A stretch of 64,000 nucleotides of DNA from CAWCAW01 sp963793645 (lineage in GTDB: Bacteria; Actinomycetota; Acidimicrobiia; Acidimicrobiales; UBA8190). The notes beneath the pieces are model-generated. The model was not told the DNA's origin. It searched no databases and was given only the letters and a program-made list of their open reading frames with translations. Location of the stretch: the NCBI GenBank assembly GCA_963793645.1, contig CAWCAW010000005.1:107517-171516 (forward strand), in the 5' to 3' direction. This document shows, one piece after another, positions 8,563 through 18,219 of the stretch (positions within the stretch are counted from its first letter, which is position 1; each line of letters opens with the position of its first letter). The translations under genes were made by a program, and so were the position numbers.

Positions 8563-10983
8563 TCACCGGCGACGAGGTCGGCGAGGACGCCGGTCGTCGG
8601 AGCGATCAGGGCGATCGCTCGCGGCGGCGGGCCCAGGCCCGAGGTCACCGAGCTCGCCGGCGATCTCGGCCTCGAAGGCGGCCTCGAAAGATGCCACCGG
8701 TGCGCTCGGCCGGCTCTCACGCGGCGCATCGCTGCGCTGTGCATCGCTGCGCGGCGTGTCGCGACGCGCCGGGCGGTCTTCGCCCTGACCGTTGCTACGG
8801 GCCACCGCGGCCGGCGGGTCTCCGGCCAGCGAGAGCGACACCTTGCCCTGAGGGTCGATGTCGTCGACGCGCACTTCGATGTCCTGGCCCAAGCTGAGCA
8901 CGTCCTCGACGCGCTCGACTCGCTTGCCGCCTCCGACCTTGGAGATGTGCAGCAGGCCGTCACGCCCAGGAAGGATGTTGACGAAGGCACCGAACTTGGT
9001 GATGTTGACCACCTTGCCCTGGTACGTGCCTCCGATGTCGGCCTCGGGCGGCTCCACGATGAGGAAGATCCGCTTGCGGGCCTCCTCGACAGCAGCGCCG
9101 TCTTTGGCCCCGATGGTCACGATGCCGAACATGCCGTCGTCGTCGACGGTGATGTCGGCGCCGGTCTCGGCCTGCAACGTGTTGATGACCTTGCCCTTGG
9201 GCCCGATGACCTCCCCGATGCGGTCGGCGGGAATTTTGAAGGAAACGATCTTCGGCGCGTTGATGTTGACCTGATCACGAGGCTCGGCGATGGCGCCGTG
9301 CATGACCTCGAGGATGATGAGACGGGCCTCTTTGGCCTGGTGCAGCGCTTGGGCCAAGACGTCGGCAGGAAGACCGTCGATCTTGGTGTCGAGCTGCAAC
9401 GCCGTCACCGAATCACTGGTGCCGGCCACCTTGAAGTCCATGTCGCCGAAGGCGTCCTCGGCTCCGAGAATGTCGGTGAGCGTCACGTAGCGGCCGTCGT
9501 CGTAGACGAGCCCCATGGCGATACCGGCCACGGCGGCCTTGATGGGCACGCCGGCGTCCATGAGCGACAACGACGAGCCGCACACCGACGCCATCGATGT
9601 CGATCCGTTGGACGACAACACGTCGGACACGAGCCTCAAGGTGTAGGGGAACTCCGCCTCTGAGGGGATCACCGGCAACAAGGCACGCTCGGCCAGCAAC
9701 CCGTGGCCGATCTCGCGGCGCTTGGGCCCTCGCATGAACCCTGTCTCTCCGGTGGAGTATGGCGGGAAGTTGTAGTGGTGCATGTAGCGTTTGGTGTCGT
9801 CGATGCCGATGGTGTCGAGGAGCTGCTTCATGCGCGGCATCCCCAACGTGGTCACGTTGAGGACCTGTGTCTCGCCCCGCTGAAACAGCGCCGAACCATG
9901 GGTGGTGGGCAGCAGTCCCACCTCGGCCGACAGCGGGCGGATGTCCGCCGTGCCTCGACCGTCGATGCGCACACCCTCTTCGACGATGCGCTTGCGCACG
10001 ATCTTCTTGGTGAGAGAGCGCACCGCCGGCTTGATCTCTCGCTCTCGTTCGGGGAACTCGGCGGAGAGTTGGCCGATGATCGATTCGGTCGCGGCGTCGA
10101 TGGCGGCATTGCGATCGGCCTTTTCGACGATGACGTTGGCCTTGGCGATGGCGTCGGTGCCCACCTGCGCGACCCGCTCGAAGACATCGTCGCCATAGTC
10201 GCTGAACAGCTCAATGGAGATGGGGGGCTTGGCGCCCGCCTTGGCCACCAGCTGGCGCTGCATGGTGATGGACTCGCGGATCCAGGTCTTGGCTGCCTCG
10301 AGGCCGTCGGCCAGGACCTCCTCGGTCACCTTGGGGGCACCGTCCTCGTAGAAGGTCCAGGCGTCCGCCGTGCCACCGGCCTCCACCATCATGATGGCGA
10401 CCTCGGCATCGGGGGCGTCTGACAGCGTCCGGCCCGCCACCACCAATTCGAAGCACGAGGCGTCGCCCTGCTGGTAGGTGGGGTGCGGCGCCCACATACC
10501 TTCGATGGTCCACGCCATACGAACGGCCCCGATGGGTCCGTCGAAGGGGATCCCCGACAACATCAGGGCCGCTGACGCGCCGTTGATGGCGAGGACGTCA
10601 TGCGGGTTGGCCAAGTCGGCGGCCACCACGGTGCCCACCACGTGGACCTCGTTGCGGAAGCCGGATGGGAACGACGGCCGCAAGGGCCGGTCGATGAGCC
10701 GGCACGTCAAGATGGCTTGGTCGGTGGCGCGCCCCTCACGACGGAAGAACGAGCCGGGGATCTTCCCCGCCGCGTACATCCGCTCCTCGATGTCGACGGT
10801 CAGGGGAAAGAAATCGGCCCCTTCACGTACGTGGCGGGAGGCGGTGGCCGTAACCAGCACCATGGTGTCGCCGATACGCGCCATGACGGCGCCGTCGGCC
10901 TGACCGGCCAGCTTGCCGGTTTCAAAGGAAAGGGTGAGGTCGGTCCCGCTAATAGGGGCCGACACGGAAATGGCGTCCGCCAT
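8563..10983 (-). CDS. pnp: Polyribonucleotide nucleotidyltransferase (PNPase)
   Basis: Phosphorolytic 3'-5' exoribonuclease. 806 residues: two RNase PH domains joined by a helical linker, then a KH domain (ADRIGEVIGPKGKVIN) and an S1 domain (GGTYQGKVVNITKFGAFVNI). After the S1 domain there is an extension of about 90 residues rich in Arg, Asp, Ser and Pro, ending in RRPRRPRRR; the usual length is about 710-740. ATG 10983 has GAGGAG just upstream. The product can cooperate in decay with RNase J and RNase E/G, both encoded in this window. It follows rpsO, the classical order. Confidence 0.97.
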   Translation of the reverse strand: MADAISVSAPISGTDLTLSFETGKLAGQADGAVMARIGDTMVLVTATASRHVREGADFFPLTVDIEERMYAAGKIPGSFFRREGRATDQAILTCRLIDRPLRPSFPSGFRNEVHVVGTVVAADLANPHDVLAINGASAALMLSGIPFDGPIGAVRMAWTIEGMWAPHPTYQQGDASCFELVVAGRTLSDAPDAEVAIMMVEAGGTADAWTFYEDGAPKVTEEVLADGLEAAKTWIRESITMQRQLVAKAGAKPPISIELFSDYGDDVFERVAQVGTDAIAKANVIVEKADRNAAIDAATESIIGQLSAEFPEREREIKPAVRSLTKKIVRKRIVEEGVRIDGRGTADIRPLSAEVGLLPTTHGSALFQRGETQVLNVTTLGMPRMKQLLDTIGIDDTKRYMHHYNFPPYSTGETGFMRGPKRREIGHGLLAERALLPVIPSEAEFPYTLRLVSDVLSSNGSTSMASVCGSSLSLMDAGVPIKAAVAGIAMGLVYDDGRYVTLTDILGAEDAFGDMDFKVAGTSDSVTALQLDTKIDGLPADVLAQALHQAKEARLIILEVMHGAIAEPRDQVNINAPKIVSFKIPADRIGEVIGPKGKVINTLQAETGADITVDDDGMFGIVTIGAKDGAAVEEARKRIFLIVEPPEADIGGTYQGKVVNITKFGAFVNILPGRDGLLHISKVGGGKRVERVEDVLSLGQDIEVRVDDIDPQGKVSLSLAGDPPAAVARSNGQGEDRPARRDTPRSDAQRSDAPRESRPSAPVASFEAAFEAEIAGELGDLGPGPAAASDRPDRSDDRRPRRPRRR

Positions 10984-11220
10984 GGTCTCCTCGCTTGCTC
11001 GAGGGCACCGCGACAGGCCAGTTCCCAGTCGTCGACCACCTTGCTCCCGGTTCGGGCCTCTGTCGGGTGTATCCCGCGAGGTCGATTCGGGCCGGCTCAG
11101 GTGACCGGCGACTGGCAGCTGACTCCTGTCCAGGTGCCCTGGTCCTACTGGATCGGGCGGGTCTCCCCCGTCCGAGGTGGCTCCCCGTCGGCACAGGGGC
11201 CGCCGGGAGGGTTGGGCGGG

Positions 11221-11478
11221 CTAACGGCGGATGCCAAGCCTGCCGATGATCGACCGGTAGCGCTCCACGTCATTGTCCCGCACGTAGTCCAGCAAGCGGC
11301 GTCGGCGGCCGATGAGCTTCATCAGTCCTCGCCGGGTGTGATGGTCGCCTTTGTGGACCTTCAGGTGCTCGGACAGGTGCGTGATGCGCTCCGTTAGGAG
11401 CGCGATCTGCACCTCGGGCGAGCCGGTGTCGGTCTCGTGGAGGCGGTATTCGGCGATCGTCGCAGTTTTCTCAGGCAT
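11221..11478 (-). CDS. rpsO: Small ribosomal subunit protein uS15
   Basis: 85 residues from ATG 11478 (MPEKTATIAEYRLHETDTG), a near-standard S15 with the HLKVHKGDHHTRRGLMKLI RNA-binding stretch. The open frame runs 24 codons further upstream, but those residues have no S15 similarity. The start has a pyrimidine-rich rather than purine-rich upstream sequence (CCCTCCCT), so it lacks an obvious Shine-Dalgarno site. The 237-base gap to pnp (10,984-11,220) holds no gene. It presumably contains the pnp leader. Confidence 0.97.
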   Translation of the reverse strand: MPEKTATIAEYRLHETDTGSPEVQIALLTERITHLSEHLKVHKGDHHTRRGLMKLIGRRRRLLDYVRDNDVERYRSIIGRLGIRR

Positions 11479-11605
11479 AGGGAGGGAAATGAATCGCAGT
11501 GGCTTGGAGGAGGCCGGGCTTTGATGGCCTGTCGACCCCCAACCGGACAACCGGAACGGCGTCCCGGCTGAAGGTGCACTCTAGCAGGGCGTTGGTGGCG
11601 ATGTC

Positions 11606-12553
11606 TTAGTCCGCCACGGCGGCCAGCACGCGCCGAGCGGCCTCGATGTCCAGGTCCATCTGGGCGACGAGCGCTTCTGGGCTGGCGAAAGTCATCTCGT
11701 CTCGGAGGCGCTCGACAAAGGACACCTTGGCGAGCTCCCCGTAGAGGTCACCCTGGTAGTCCAACAGGAAAGCCTCGAGCAGCGCGTCGGAGTGGGGGCC
11801 GAAGGTCGGCCGACGGCCGAAGGACGCCGCCGCGTGGTACTTCGATCCGTCGGGCCGTTCGTAGAGACAGGCGTAGATCCCTTCACCGGGCATGGCGATG
11901 TCGGCGGGGACGGCCACGTTGGCGGTGGGGAACCCGAGGACCGGGCCGCCCCGGCCCGCACCGGGCTCGACTACCCCACGTACCTGGTGGAAGCGGCCCA
12001 GCAACTCCGAGGCGGCGCGCACCGACCCGGCCGCCAGCAACTCGCGAATGCGCGTCGACGACACCACTTCGCCGACGGGGTCGCCTTGGAGACCCACCCC
12101 CACGACTTCGAACCCATGGTCGGCGCCCATGTCCGCCAGTAGGGCGACGTTCCCCTTGCGACCATGGCCGAAGTGGAAGTCCTCCCCCACCACCACGATC
12201 CGGGCCCCGAGTGCGCCCACCAGCACCTCGAGTACGAACTCCTCGGCCGTCTCGTTGGCCCGGTCCTGGTCGAAGGGGACCACCACCGTCATGTCGAGGC
12301 CGGCCGCCGACAGCAACTCGAGCTTCTGGTCGAGGTCGGTCAGCAACAACGGTGCGCTGTCGGGCCGGACCACGGTGCCAGGGTGACGGTCGAAGGTGAC
12401 CACGGCCGTCGCCAGGCCCTGGGGGCGGGCCATGTCCTGCAACGCCCCGATGAGGTGCTGGTGACCCAGGTGCACCCCGTCGTAGGCACCGATGGTCACC
12501 GCCGAGCCCCCCGCCGGAGGCGTACAACGCTCGAGGCCCATCACGACATCCAT
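11606..12553 (-). CDS. ribF: Bifunctional riboflavin kinase/FAD synthetase
   Basis: Makes FMN and then FAD from riboflavin. 315 residues. The N-terminal FAD-synthetase (nucleotidyltransferase) domain has AYDGVHLGHQHL at about 23-34, and the STRIRELL segment is near 165-172. The C-terminal riboflavin kinase domain has the substrate motif GFPTANV and a conserved RPTFG loop. It sits between truB and rpsO, as in most Gram-positive genomes. The gaps of 42 bp to truB and 127 bp to rpsO are compatible with one long transcript. Confidence 0.96.
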   Translation of the reverse strand: MDVVMGLERCTPPAGGSAVTIGAYDGVHLGHQHLIGALQDMARPQGLATAVVTFDRHPGTVVRPDSAPLLLTDLDQKLELLSAAGLDMTVVVPFDQDRANETAEEFVLEVLVGALGARIVVVGEDFHFGHGRKGNVALLADMGADHGFEVVGVGLQGDPVGEVVSSTRIRELLAAGSVRAASELLGRFHQVRGVVEPGAGRGGPVLGFPTANVAVPADIAMPGEGIYACLYERPDGSKYHAAASFGRRPTFGPHSDALLEAFLLDYQGDLYGELAKVSFVERLRDEMTFASPEALVAQMDLDIEAARRVLAAVAD

Positions 12554-12595
12554 CGCCGCGAGGTTAGTGGCGACTCGGGCGGCTTCTCGGGCCCG

Positions 12596-13507
12596 TCACG
12601 AGCTGGCCGCCAGCACGCACGCCGCCGCTAATGGACCGCCCTGCGTACCCTCGTAAACGGCCAAAAGCGTGTCGTTTTCGTCGACTATCGCCCACGGCCC
12701 TGTTCCGGCCGCCCCCAGGGCGGCACCGTCGAGGGTGAGGCCGTGCGATATACGCCGCGCCACGTCGCTGTCGACGCGTAGATGCGTCATGTCGCGCAAC
12801 CCTTGGGCCGGCGTCAGCACATGACCCGGCGCTAACTCGTCGATGCGGTGCGCCTCGTCGAGCCCGAAAGATCCGACCTGCGTGCGCCGCAGGTTGCGCA
12901 GATGCGCCCCACCTCCCAAAGCGGCCCCGAGGTCAGCGGCCAGCACCCGCACATACGTACCGGTCGAACAGTCCACCTCGATGCGAAACACTCCCGGGGA
13001 GTCGTCGCCCGACGGATAGATCTCGAAGCGATCCACGGTGACCGGTCGGGGTTTGCGGTCGACTTCGACGCCGGCGCGGGCCAGCTCGTGCAGCCGCCGG
13101 CCCCCCACCTTGACCGCCGAGACCATGGGCGGCACCTGCTCGATGGCTCCGGTCAGCGACTGCGCGGCGAAACGTACGTCATCGAGGCTCACCCCGGCCA
13201 TATCCCAACTCCCCACCACCGCGCCCGAGGCGTCGAGAGTCGAGGTGGCTATGCCCAACACCACCTCGCCGTGGTAGGTCTTTCGCAAGGCACCCACGAA
13301 TCGCAGCAATCTCGTGAAACGACCCAGGCCCACCAGCAAGATCCCGGTGGCGTCAGGATCGAGCGTGCCGGCGTGACCGACGCGCCGTTGCCCGAAGGTA
13401 CGCCGGCAGCGAGCCACCACGTCGTGTGAGGTCCAACCCGGCTCTTTGTCCAAAACGGCCAGACCCGTCACGTCCTCGGCGGCCGCCTCGGCGCTACGTC
13501 GCGCCAT
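12596..13507 (-). CDS. truB: tRNA pseudouridine(55) synthase
   Basis: Isomerises U55 of the tRNA T-loop. 303 residues with the catalytic box GHAGTLDPDATGILLVGLGR (Asp50 nucleophile) and the downstream TYHGEVVLGIATSTLDASG strand. The C-terminal PUA-like part is short and somewhat degenerate. Its start overlaps the end of rbfA by 14 bp, which indicates coupling. The order rbfA-truB-ribF matches the standard infB operon. Confidence 0.96.
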   Translation of the reverse strand: MARRSAEAAAEDVTGLAVLDKEPGWTSHDVVARCRRTFGQRRVGHAGTLDPDATGILLVGLGRFTRLLRFVGALRKTYHGEVVLGIATSTLDASGAVVGSWDMAGVSLDDVRFAAQSLTGAIEQVPPMVSAVKVGGRRLHELARAGVEVDRKPRPVTVDRFEIYPSGDDSPGVFRIEVDCSTGTYVRVLAADLGAALGGGAHLRNLRRTQVGSFGLDEAHRIDELAPGHVLTPAQGLRDMTHLRVDSDVARRISHGLTLDGAALGAAGTGPWAIVDENDTLLAVYEGTQGGPLAAACVLAASS

Positions 13508-13961
13508 GACCCTCGCCGGTCTCGCCGGTCTCGCCGGTCTCGCCTAGGTCGTCGCCGGCCTGTCCCGGCTCGCCGAGCTCGTCATCGGATTCAGGCATGG
13601 CGTCATGGATGCGGCGAAGGATCTCCTCGACCTTCGAACCCGCCACCACGGCCGGGTCCAAGGCGAAGACGAGTTGCGGCGTGCGCTTCAACCGCACCTC
13701 TCGCGAAATGGCCCGTTGGATATGGACGCGCTGAGCGTCGAGCGCAGCCGCGGTCTCGTCGGGCATCGAGCTCATGAACACCGTGGCGTGGCTGAGGTCG
13801 GGCGCGGTGTCGACGGCGGTCACCGTGGCCATGCGCAAGCGGTCGTCGACATCGGCCGCTCGCTCTAAAGCGTCGGCCACCACCTCTCGCAAGACCTCGT
13901 TGACGCGGGCCGTGCGGGGGTAGGGCGTGGAAGCCTTCGCCTGGTGGTGACGTCGGCGCAC
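13494..13961 (-). CDS. rbfA: Ribosome-binding factor A
   Basis: Small KH-type assembly factor for the 30S subunit. GTG 13961 is chosen because GAGGAGG lies six bases before it and it begins the canonical basic N-terminus (VRRRHHQAKA ... PRTARVNEVLREV). The frame is open further upstream inside infB, but that stretch is unrelated. The protein is 155 residues. The last 30 are an acidic tail with repeated GETGETGETG, beyond the usual RbfA core. Confidence 0.94.
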   Translation of the reverse strand: MRRRHHQAKASTPYPRTARVNEVLREVVADALERAADVDDRLRMATVTAVDTAPDLSHATVFMSSMPDETAAALDAQRVHIQRAISREVRLKRTPQLVFALDPAVVAGSKVEEILRRIHDAMPESDDELGEPGQAGDDLGETGETGETGEGHGAT

Positions 13962-13990
13962 GGATTGCCTCCTCGTGCTCGCAGGACCAC

Positions 13991-16795
13991 TCAGGTGCGA
14001 GGGATTTCCCGCTCTTCGAACGTCTCGATCACGTCGCCGGCATGCAGATCCTGAAAGTCCGAGAGACCGATCCCGCACTCGAAGCCGGACTGGACTTCCC
14101 GGGCGTCGTCCTTGAACCGGCGCAACGACGTGATGGAGCCTTTCCAGATGATGACCCCGTCGCGCAAGAAGCGCACCTTGGACCCTCGAGTGATGACGCC
14201 GTCGCGCACGTAACAACCGGCCACCGCGCCCACTCGAGGTACCCGGAAAACGGCTCGAACTTCGGCCTCGCCGGTGACGACCTCTTGGAACTCGGGCACG
14301 AGCATGCCGACCATGGCCGCTTCGATGTCCTCGAGCAGTTTGTAGATGATCTCGTAGGTACGGATCTCGACGTCCCGCTCTTCGCCCAGCTCGCGAGAAC
14401 GCCGGTCGGGCCTCACGTTGAACCCGATGATCGTGGCGTTGGACGCCGCGGCCAGCTGCACGTCGTTCTCGGTGATTCCTCCCACGCCGCGATGCACGAA
14501 GCTCAACTTGACCTCGGGGCGCTCGAGCTTGCGCAGGCTGTCGGTGATGGCCTCCAAGGTGCCTTGGACGTCGGCCTTCAAGATGAGGTTCAAGGTGGCC
14601 GATTCGCCGCGCTGGATCTGCTCGAAGAGGTCTTCGAGCTTGGCGCCCGGCGCCGTGGGCGAAGGCGCATGCCCCGCCACTCGGAACCGACGCTCGCGGG
14701 CTTCGCCGATGGTGCGAGCCGTGGTCTGGTCAGACGTCACCCGGAACTCGTCACCGGCGGCCGGCGGCTCGGAGAAGCCGAGTACTTGCACCGGCATCGA
14801 GGGTGGGGCCTCTTTTACGGCGTCGAGGTGGTCGTCGATGAGCGCCTTGACACGTCCCCATGCGGCGCCGGCCACAACCGGGTCGCCCACTCGCAAGGTG
14901 CCGCTTTGGACGATGACCGTCGCCACCGGACCCCGGCCCGCCTCGAGGTTGGCCTCGAGGACCACCCCGCGGCCTCGGCCCTCGGGGCTGGCGCGCAGTT
15001 CCTCGACCTCGGCCACGATGATCAGTTGCTCGAGGAGGTCATCGATCCCCAGGCTTTGCAGGGCCGACACCTGCACCACGATGGTGTCGCCGCCCCAGGC
15101 CTCGGGCACCAGCCCGTGCTCGGAAAGCTGTTGGAGCACCCTGGTCACGTCGCTGTCGGCCCGGTCGACCTTGTTCACGGCCACCACGATGGGCACATCG
15201 GCGGCCCGGGCGTGGTCGATGGCCTCCACCGTTTGCGGCATGACGCCGTCGTCGGCGGCCACCACCAGCACCACGATGTCGGTGATCTGCGCCCCGCGCG
15301 CCCGCATGGCCGTAAAGGCCTCGTGGCCCGGGGTGTCGATGAAAGTGATGAGGTTGCCGTTCACCTCGACCTGATAGGCCCCGATGTGCTGGGTGATGCC
15401 GCCCGCCTCGTCGGCGACGACGTTGGAGTTCCGGATCCGGTCGAGCAGCAACGTCTTACCGTGGTCGACGTGGCCCATGACGGTGACCACCGGCGGGCGG
15501 GGCCGCAGGTCCTCCTCGCGCTCCTCCTCGTCCTCTTCGAAGTACTTGGCTTGCAGCTCGGCTTCTTGCTCCTCGCCCGGGTCGACCAGGCGGATGTTGG
15601 CGCCAAGCTCCTGCGCGAAGAGCTCGATCATGTCGTCGGACAACGACTGCGTGGCCGTGACGACTTCTCCTTGGAGAAAGAGGTACCGGATGACGTCGCC
15701 CGCCGACCGGTTGAGCTTGGGCCCGAGCTCGCGCGGCGTCGAGCCCCGCTCCACGATTACCTCGGAGTCCGGAATGGGGGCACTCGACGGCGTGTACGTG
15801 GTGAGTTGCGTCGGCTCGAGCTCTTCGAGGTTGCGACGCCGACGCCGGGGCCGGCGCTGAGGCGGGCGACCTCTTCCGCCCGGACCACCGCGGAGTCCCG
15901 GCGGAGGACCACCGGGCCGACCGCTGAAGCCTCCGCCGCCGCCACCGGGAGTTCCGCCCGGGCCGCCTCGTCCGCCGAAGCCTCCCGACATGCCACCGCG
16001 ACTCGGCGGTCCACCACCGGGACGGGGCCCGCCCGAAGGTCGGCCCGGAGCACCGGCACCCCCGCCAGGACGCGGCGGTACGGGAGCCCGACGCCCAGGC
16101 GGCGGGGGGATGGGACGGCCCGAGTTCGACCGAGGGGGGCCCGGAGGCGGGGGGATGGGACGGCCCGACGCGCTGGTGGGCCGTACGGCGGGCCGCGCCG
16201 GGGCTTCGGGGCGCGATCCGAGATCAGGTACCGACGGGGGAGCCGACGGCGCCGGCCGCGGGGGCGCAGCGGGGGCCGAAGACGGGCTCGAGGCACTGGC
16301 GGCCGGCGCGCTGACGGCGGGGGCCGACGGTGAAGAGCTGGGCGCCGGACGAGAGATGGGCCGCGGACCGGGGGGCGGCGGAACACTGACCTCGCTGGCG
16401 GGCCGGCTCGTCACCAACCGGCTGGAGCGGGGCACCTCGGACGGTGACGATGGCGATGACGACGCCGACGGTGCCGGGGCTGACGAGGCGGCGTGGGACG
16501 GAGCTTCGGAGCGCGACCTACCCGACGCGCCGCTCTCACCGCCGGCTGTGGAAGCCGCCGCCGAAGCCCTCGATGTCGGGGCCGCTTTGGGCTCGTCTTC
16601 AACCTCGGGCGGTTGCACCTCGCGCCGCAAGCCTTCGCGATCGGCCTTGCGGCGCACGCGGTCGGCTTGGGCATCCTCGATGGAGGACGAGTGGCTCTTT
16701 ACCCCGATGCCCAAAGAGACGCAGAGATCAAGTGCCTCTTTGTTCGTCAGGCCGAGCTCGCGGGCCAGCTCGTAGACGCGGATCTTTTTCGGCAA
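13991..16795 (-). CDS. infB: Translation initiation factor IF-2
   Basis: GTPase that places initiator tRNA on the 30S subunit. 934 residues. The N-terminal IF2-N helix pair (MPKKIRVYELARELGLTNKE) is followed by a disordered linker of about 300 residues, very rich in Ala, Ser, Pro and then Gly/Arg (residues about 60-340). Then come the G domain (GHVDHGKT near 440, DTPGHEAF, NKVDRAD) and domains II-IV. The start codon is TTG with AGGAAGCG before it. The long linker explains why long antisense open frames exist here. ylxR, often between nusA and infB, is missing: only 101 bp separate them. Confidence 0.97.
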   Translation of the reverse strand: MPKKIRVYELARELGLTNKEALDLCVSLGIGVKSHSSSIEDAQADRVRRKADREGLRREVQPPEVEDEPKAAPTSRASAAASTAGGESGASGRSRSEAPSHAASSAPAPSASSSPSSPSEVPRSSRLVTSRPASEVSVPPPPGPRPISRPAPSSSPSAPAVSAPAASASSPSSAPAAPPRPAPSAPPSVPDLGSRPEAPARPAVRPTSASGRPIPPPPGPPRSNSGRPIPPPPGRRAPVPPRPGGGAGAPGRPSGGPRPGGGPPSRGGMSGGFGGRGGPGGTPGGGGGGFSGRPGGPPPGLRGGPGGRGRPPQRRPRRRRRNLEELEPTQLTTYTPSSAPIPDSEVIVERGSTPRELGPKLNRSAGDVIRYLFLQGEVVTATQSLSDDMIELFAQELGANIRLVDPGEEQEAELQAKYFEEDEEEREEDLRPRPPVVTVMGHVDHGKTLLLDRIRNSNVVADEAGGITQHIGAYQVEVNGNLITFIDTPGHEAFTAMRARGAQITDIVVLVVAADDGVMPQTVEAIDHARAADVPIVVAVNKVDRADSDVTRVLQQLSEHGLVPEAWGGDTIVVQVSALQSLGIDDLLEQLIIVAEVEELRASPEGRGRGVVLEANLEAGRGPVATVIVQSGTLRVGDPVVAGAAWGRVKALIDDHLDAVKEAPPSMPVQVLGFSEPPAAGDEFRVTSDQTTARTIGEARERRFRVAGHAPSPTAPGAKLEDLFEQIQRGESATLNLILKADVQGTLEAITDSLRKLERPEVKLSFVHRGVGGITENDVQLAAASNATIIGFNVRPDRRSRELGEERDVEIRTYEIIYKLLEDIEAAMVGMLVPEFQEVVTGEAEVRAVFRVPRVGAVAGCYVRDGVITRGSKVRFLRDGVIIWKGSITSLRRFKDDAREVQSGFECGIGLSDFQDLHAGDVIETFEEREIPRT

Positions 16796-16896
16796 CGCTT
16801 CCTACGATCCTTCTTCCTCGCGCGGGCGCGCACCAACCGGTCGGCCCGACGTACCATCCTCGCACACCTGTGCCCTGCCCCTCTGTGGGTCCAGGA

Positions 16897-18219
16897 CTAG
16901 CTCGCCCCGCCTTCGCCCGGCACGCTTCCGGGCGTCGCCCCGGTGCCGGCGTCGTCGTCGGGCTTCTGGTCGGGTTGCTCGTCGAGCTTCACTGCCGTTT
17001 CCCCAGAAGCTGAATCGCCAGGAACCCCGTCAGCCGGAGCCGATTCGGCGGGCTCCGCCGCAGCAGGCTCCGCCGCAGCCGGCCCCGGGGCGGCATCGGG
17101 AGCGGTCTCGCCGGAGACGACCCTCGACCACTCGGTGGCGGAGACGGCTTCGCCGCCCTCGGCGGGCTGCCACACCATCTCCCCCGCCTCGTTCTCGACC
17201 CACTCGCCCTCGGCCCACTCCTCGCCGTAGCCGGCCTCTTCCTCAGCCAGCTGCGTCTCGCTTTTGATGTCGACCCGCCAACCCGTGAGCCGAGCCGCCA
17301 AGCGGGCGTTTTGGCCCTCCTTGCCGATCGCCAACGACAGTTGGTAGTCGCTCACCACGACGGTGGCCGTCCCCGATTCGTCGTCGAGGCGAACCTCACG
17401 GACCCGCGCCGGCTGCAAGGCGGCCTGGATGAAGTCCACCGGGTCGTCGGCAAAGGGCACCACGTCGATACGCTCACCGCGCAGCTCGTTGGTCACCATC
17501 CTCACCCTCGACCCCCGCGCCCCGACACATGCCCCTACGGGGTCCACGTTGGGGTCGTTGGACCACACGGCGATCTTGGTGCGATGCCCCGGCTCACGGG
17601 CGGCGGCTTTGATCTCCACCACCCCCGAGGAGATCTCGGGCACCTCCAGCTCGAAAAGCCGCTTCACCAAACCGGGATGACTGCGGCTCACCACGATCTG
17701 GGGACCCTTGGTCGTCTTGCGCACCTCCACGATGTACGCCTTGAGGCGCGCCCCGTGCTCGTAGCGCTCATAGGGAACCTGCTCGGCCTGCGGCAAAAGC
17801 GCCTCGACTTTTCCCAGGTCGAGGAGGGTGTAGCGGTTGTCGGTCTGTTGCACGATGCCGGTGACGATGTCGCCCTCGCGCCCGGCGTACTCCTCGTACT
17901 TCAGGTCGCGTTCGGCCTCTCGGATGCGCTGCAGGATCACCTGCTTGGCCGTCTGCGCGGCGATACGGCCGAAGTCGTTGGGCGTGTCGTCCCACTCTCG
18001 GATGACGTTGCCGTCCTCATCGAGCTCCTGGCCGTAGACGCGGATGTCACCGGACTCGGGGTCGATGGTGACGACGGCTTCTTCGGCGGCACCAGGACGC
18101 CGCTTGTAGGCAGCCACCAGTGCATTGGCCAGTGCATCGAGGAGCGTGTCCACGCCGATGCCCCGGTCGCGCGCGATCTGCCCAAGGGCGTCGAGAAACT
18201 CGAAATTCGTCTTACTCAT
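16897..18219 (-). CDS. nusA: Transcription termination/antitermination factor NusA
   Basis: Binds RNA polymerase and modulates pausing, termination and antitermination. 440 residues: N-terminal polymerase-binding domain, an S1 domain (GDIVTGIVQQTDNRYTLLDL), and two KH domains (GACVGARGSRVRMV and LAIGKEGQNARLAARL). After residue about 345 there is a low-complexity acidic tail rich in Ala, Glu, Pro and Asp, about 90 residues longer than the core. ATG 18219 overlaps the rimP stop by 4 bp. Confidence 0.97.
   Translation of the reverse strand: MSKTNFEFLDALGQIARDRGIGVDTLLDALANALVAAYKRRPGAAEEAVVTIDPESGDIRVYGQELDEDGNVIREWDDTPNDFGRIAAQTAKQVILQRIREAERDLKYEEYAGREGDIVTGIVQQTDNRYTLLDLGKVEALLPQAEQVPYERYEHGARLKAYIVEVRKTTKGPQIVVSRSHPGLVKRLFELEVPEISSGVVEIKAAAREPGHRTKIAVWSNDPNVDPVGACVGARGSRVRMVTNELRGERIDVVPFADDPVDFIQAALQPARVREVRLDDESGTATVVVSDYQLSLAIGKEGQNARLAARLTGWRVDIKSETQLAEEEAGYGEEWAEGEWVENEAGEMVWQPAEGGEAVSATEWSRVVSGETAPDAAPGPAAAEPAAAEPAESAPADGVPGDSASGETAVKLDEQPDQKPDDDAGTGATPGSVPGEGGAS

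Noticed and set aside
14042..16333. A very long open frame (about 760 codons) on the plus strand opposite infB
   Set aside because: It is the antisense of a GC-rich Gly/Pro/Arg linker and G domain; its translation is low-complexity and the IF-2 frame is clearly real. The same holds for the long antisense frames opposite rnj, pnp, tsf and proA.
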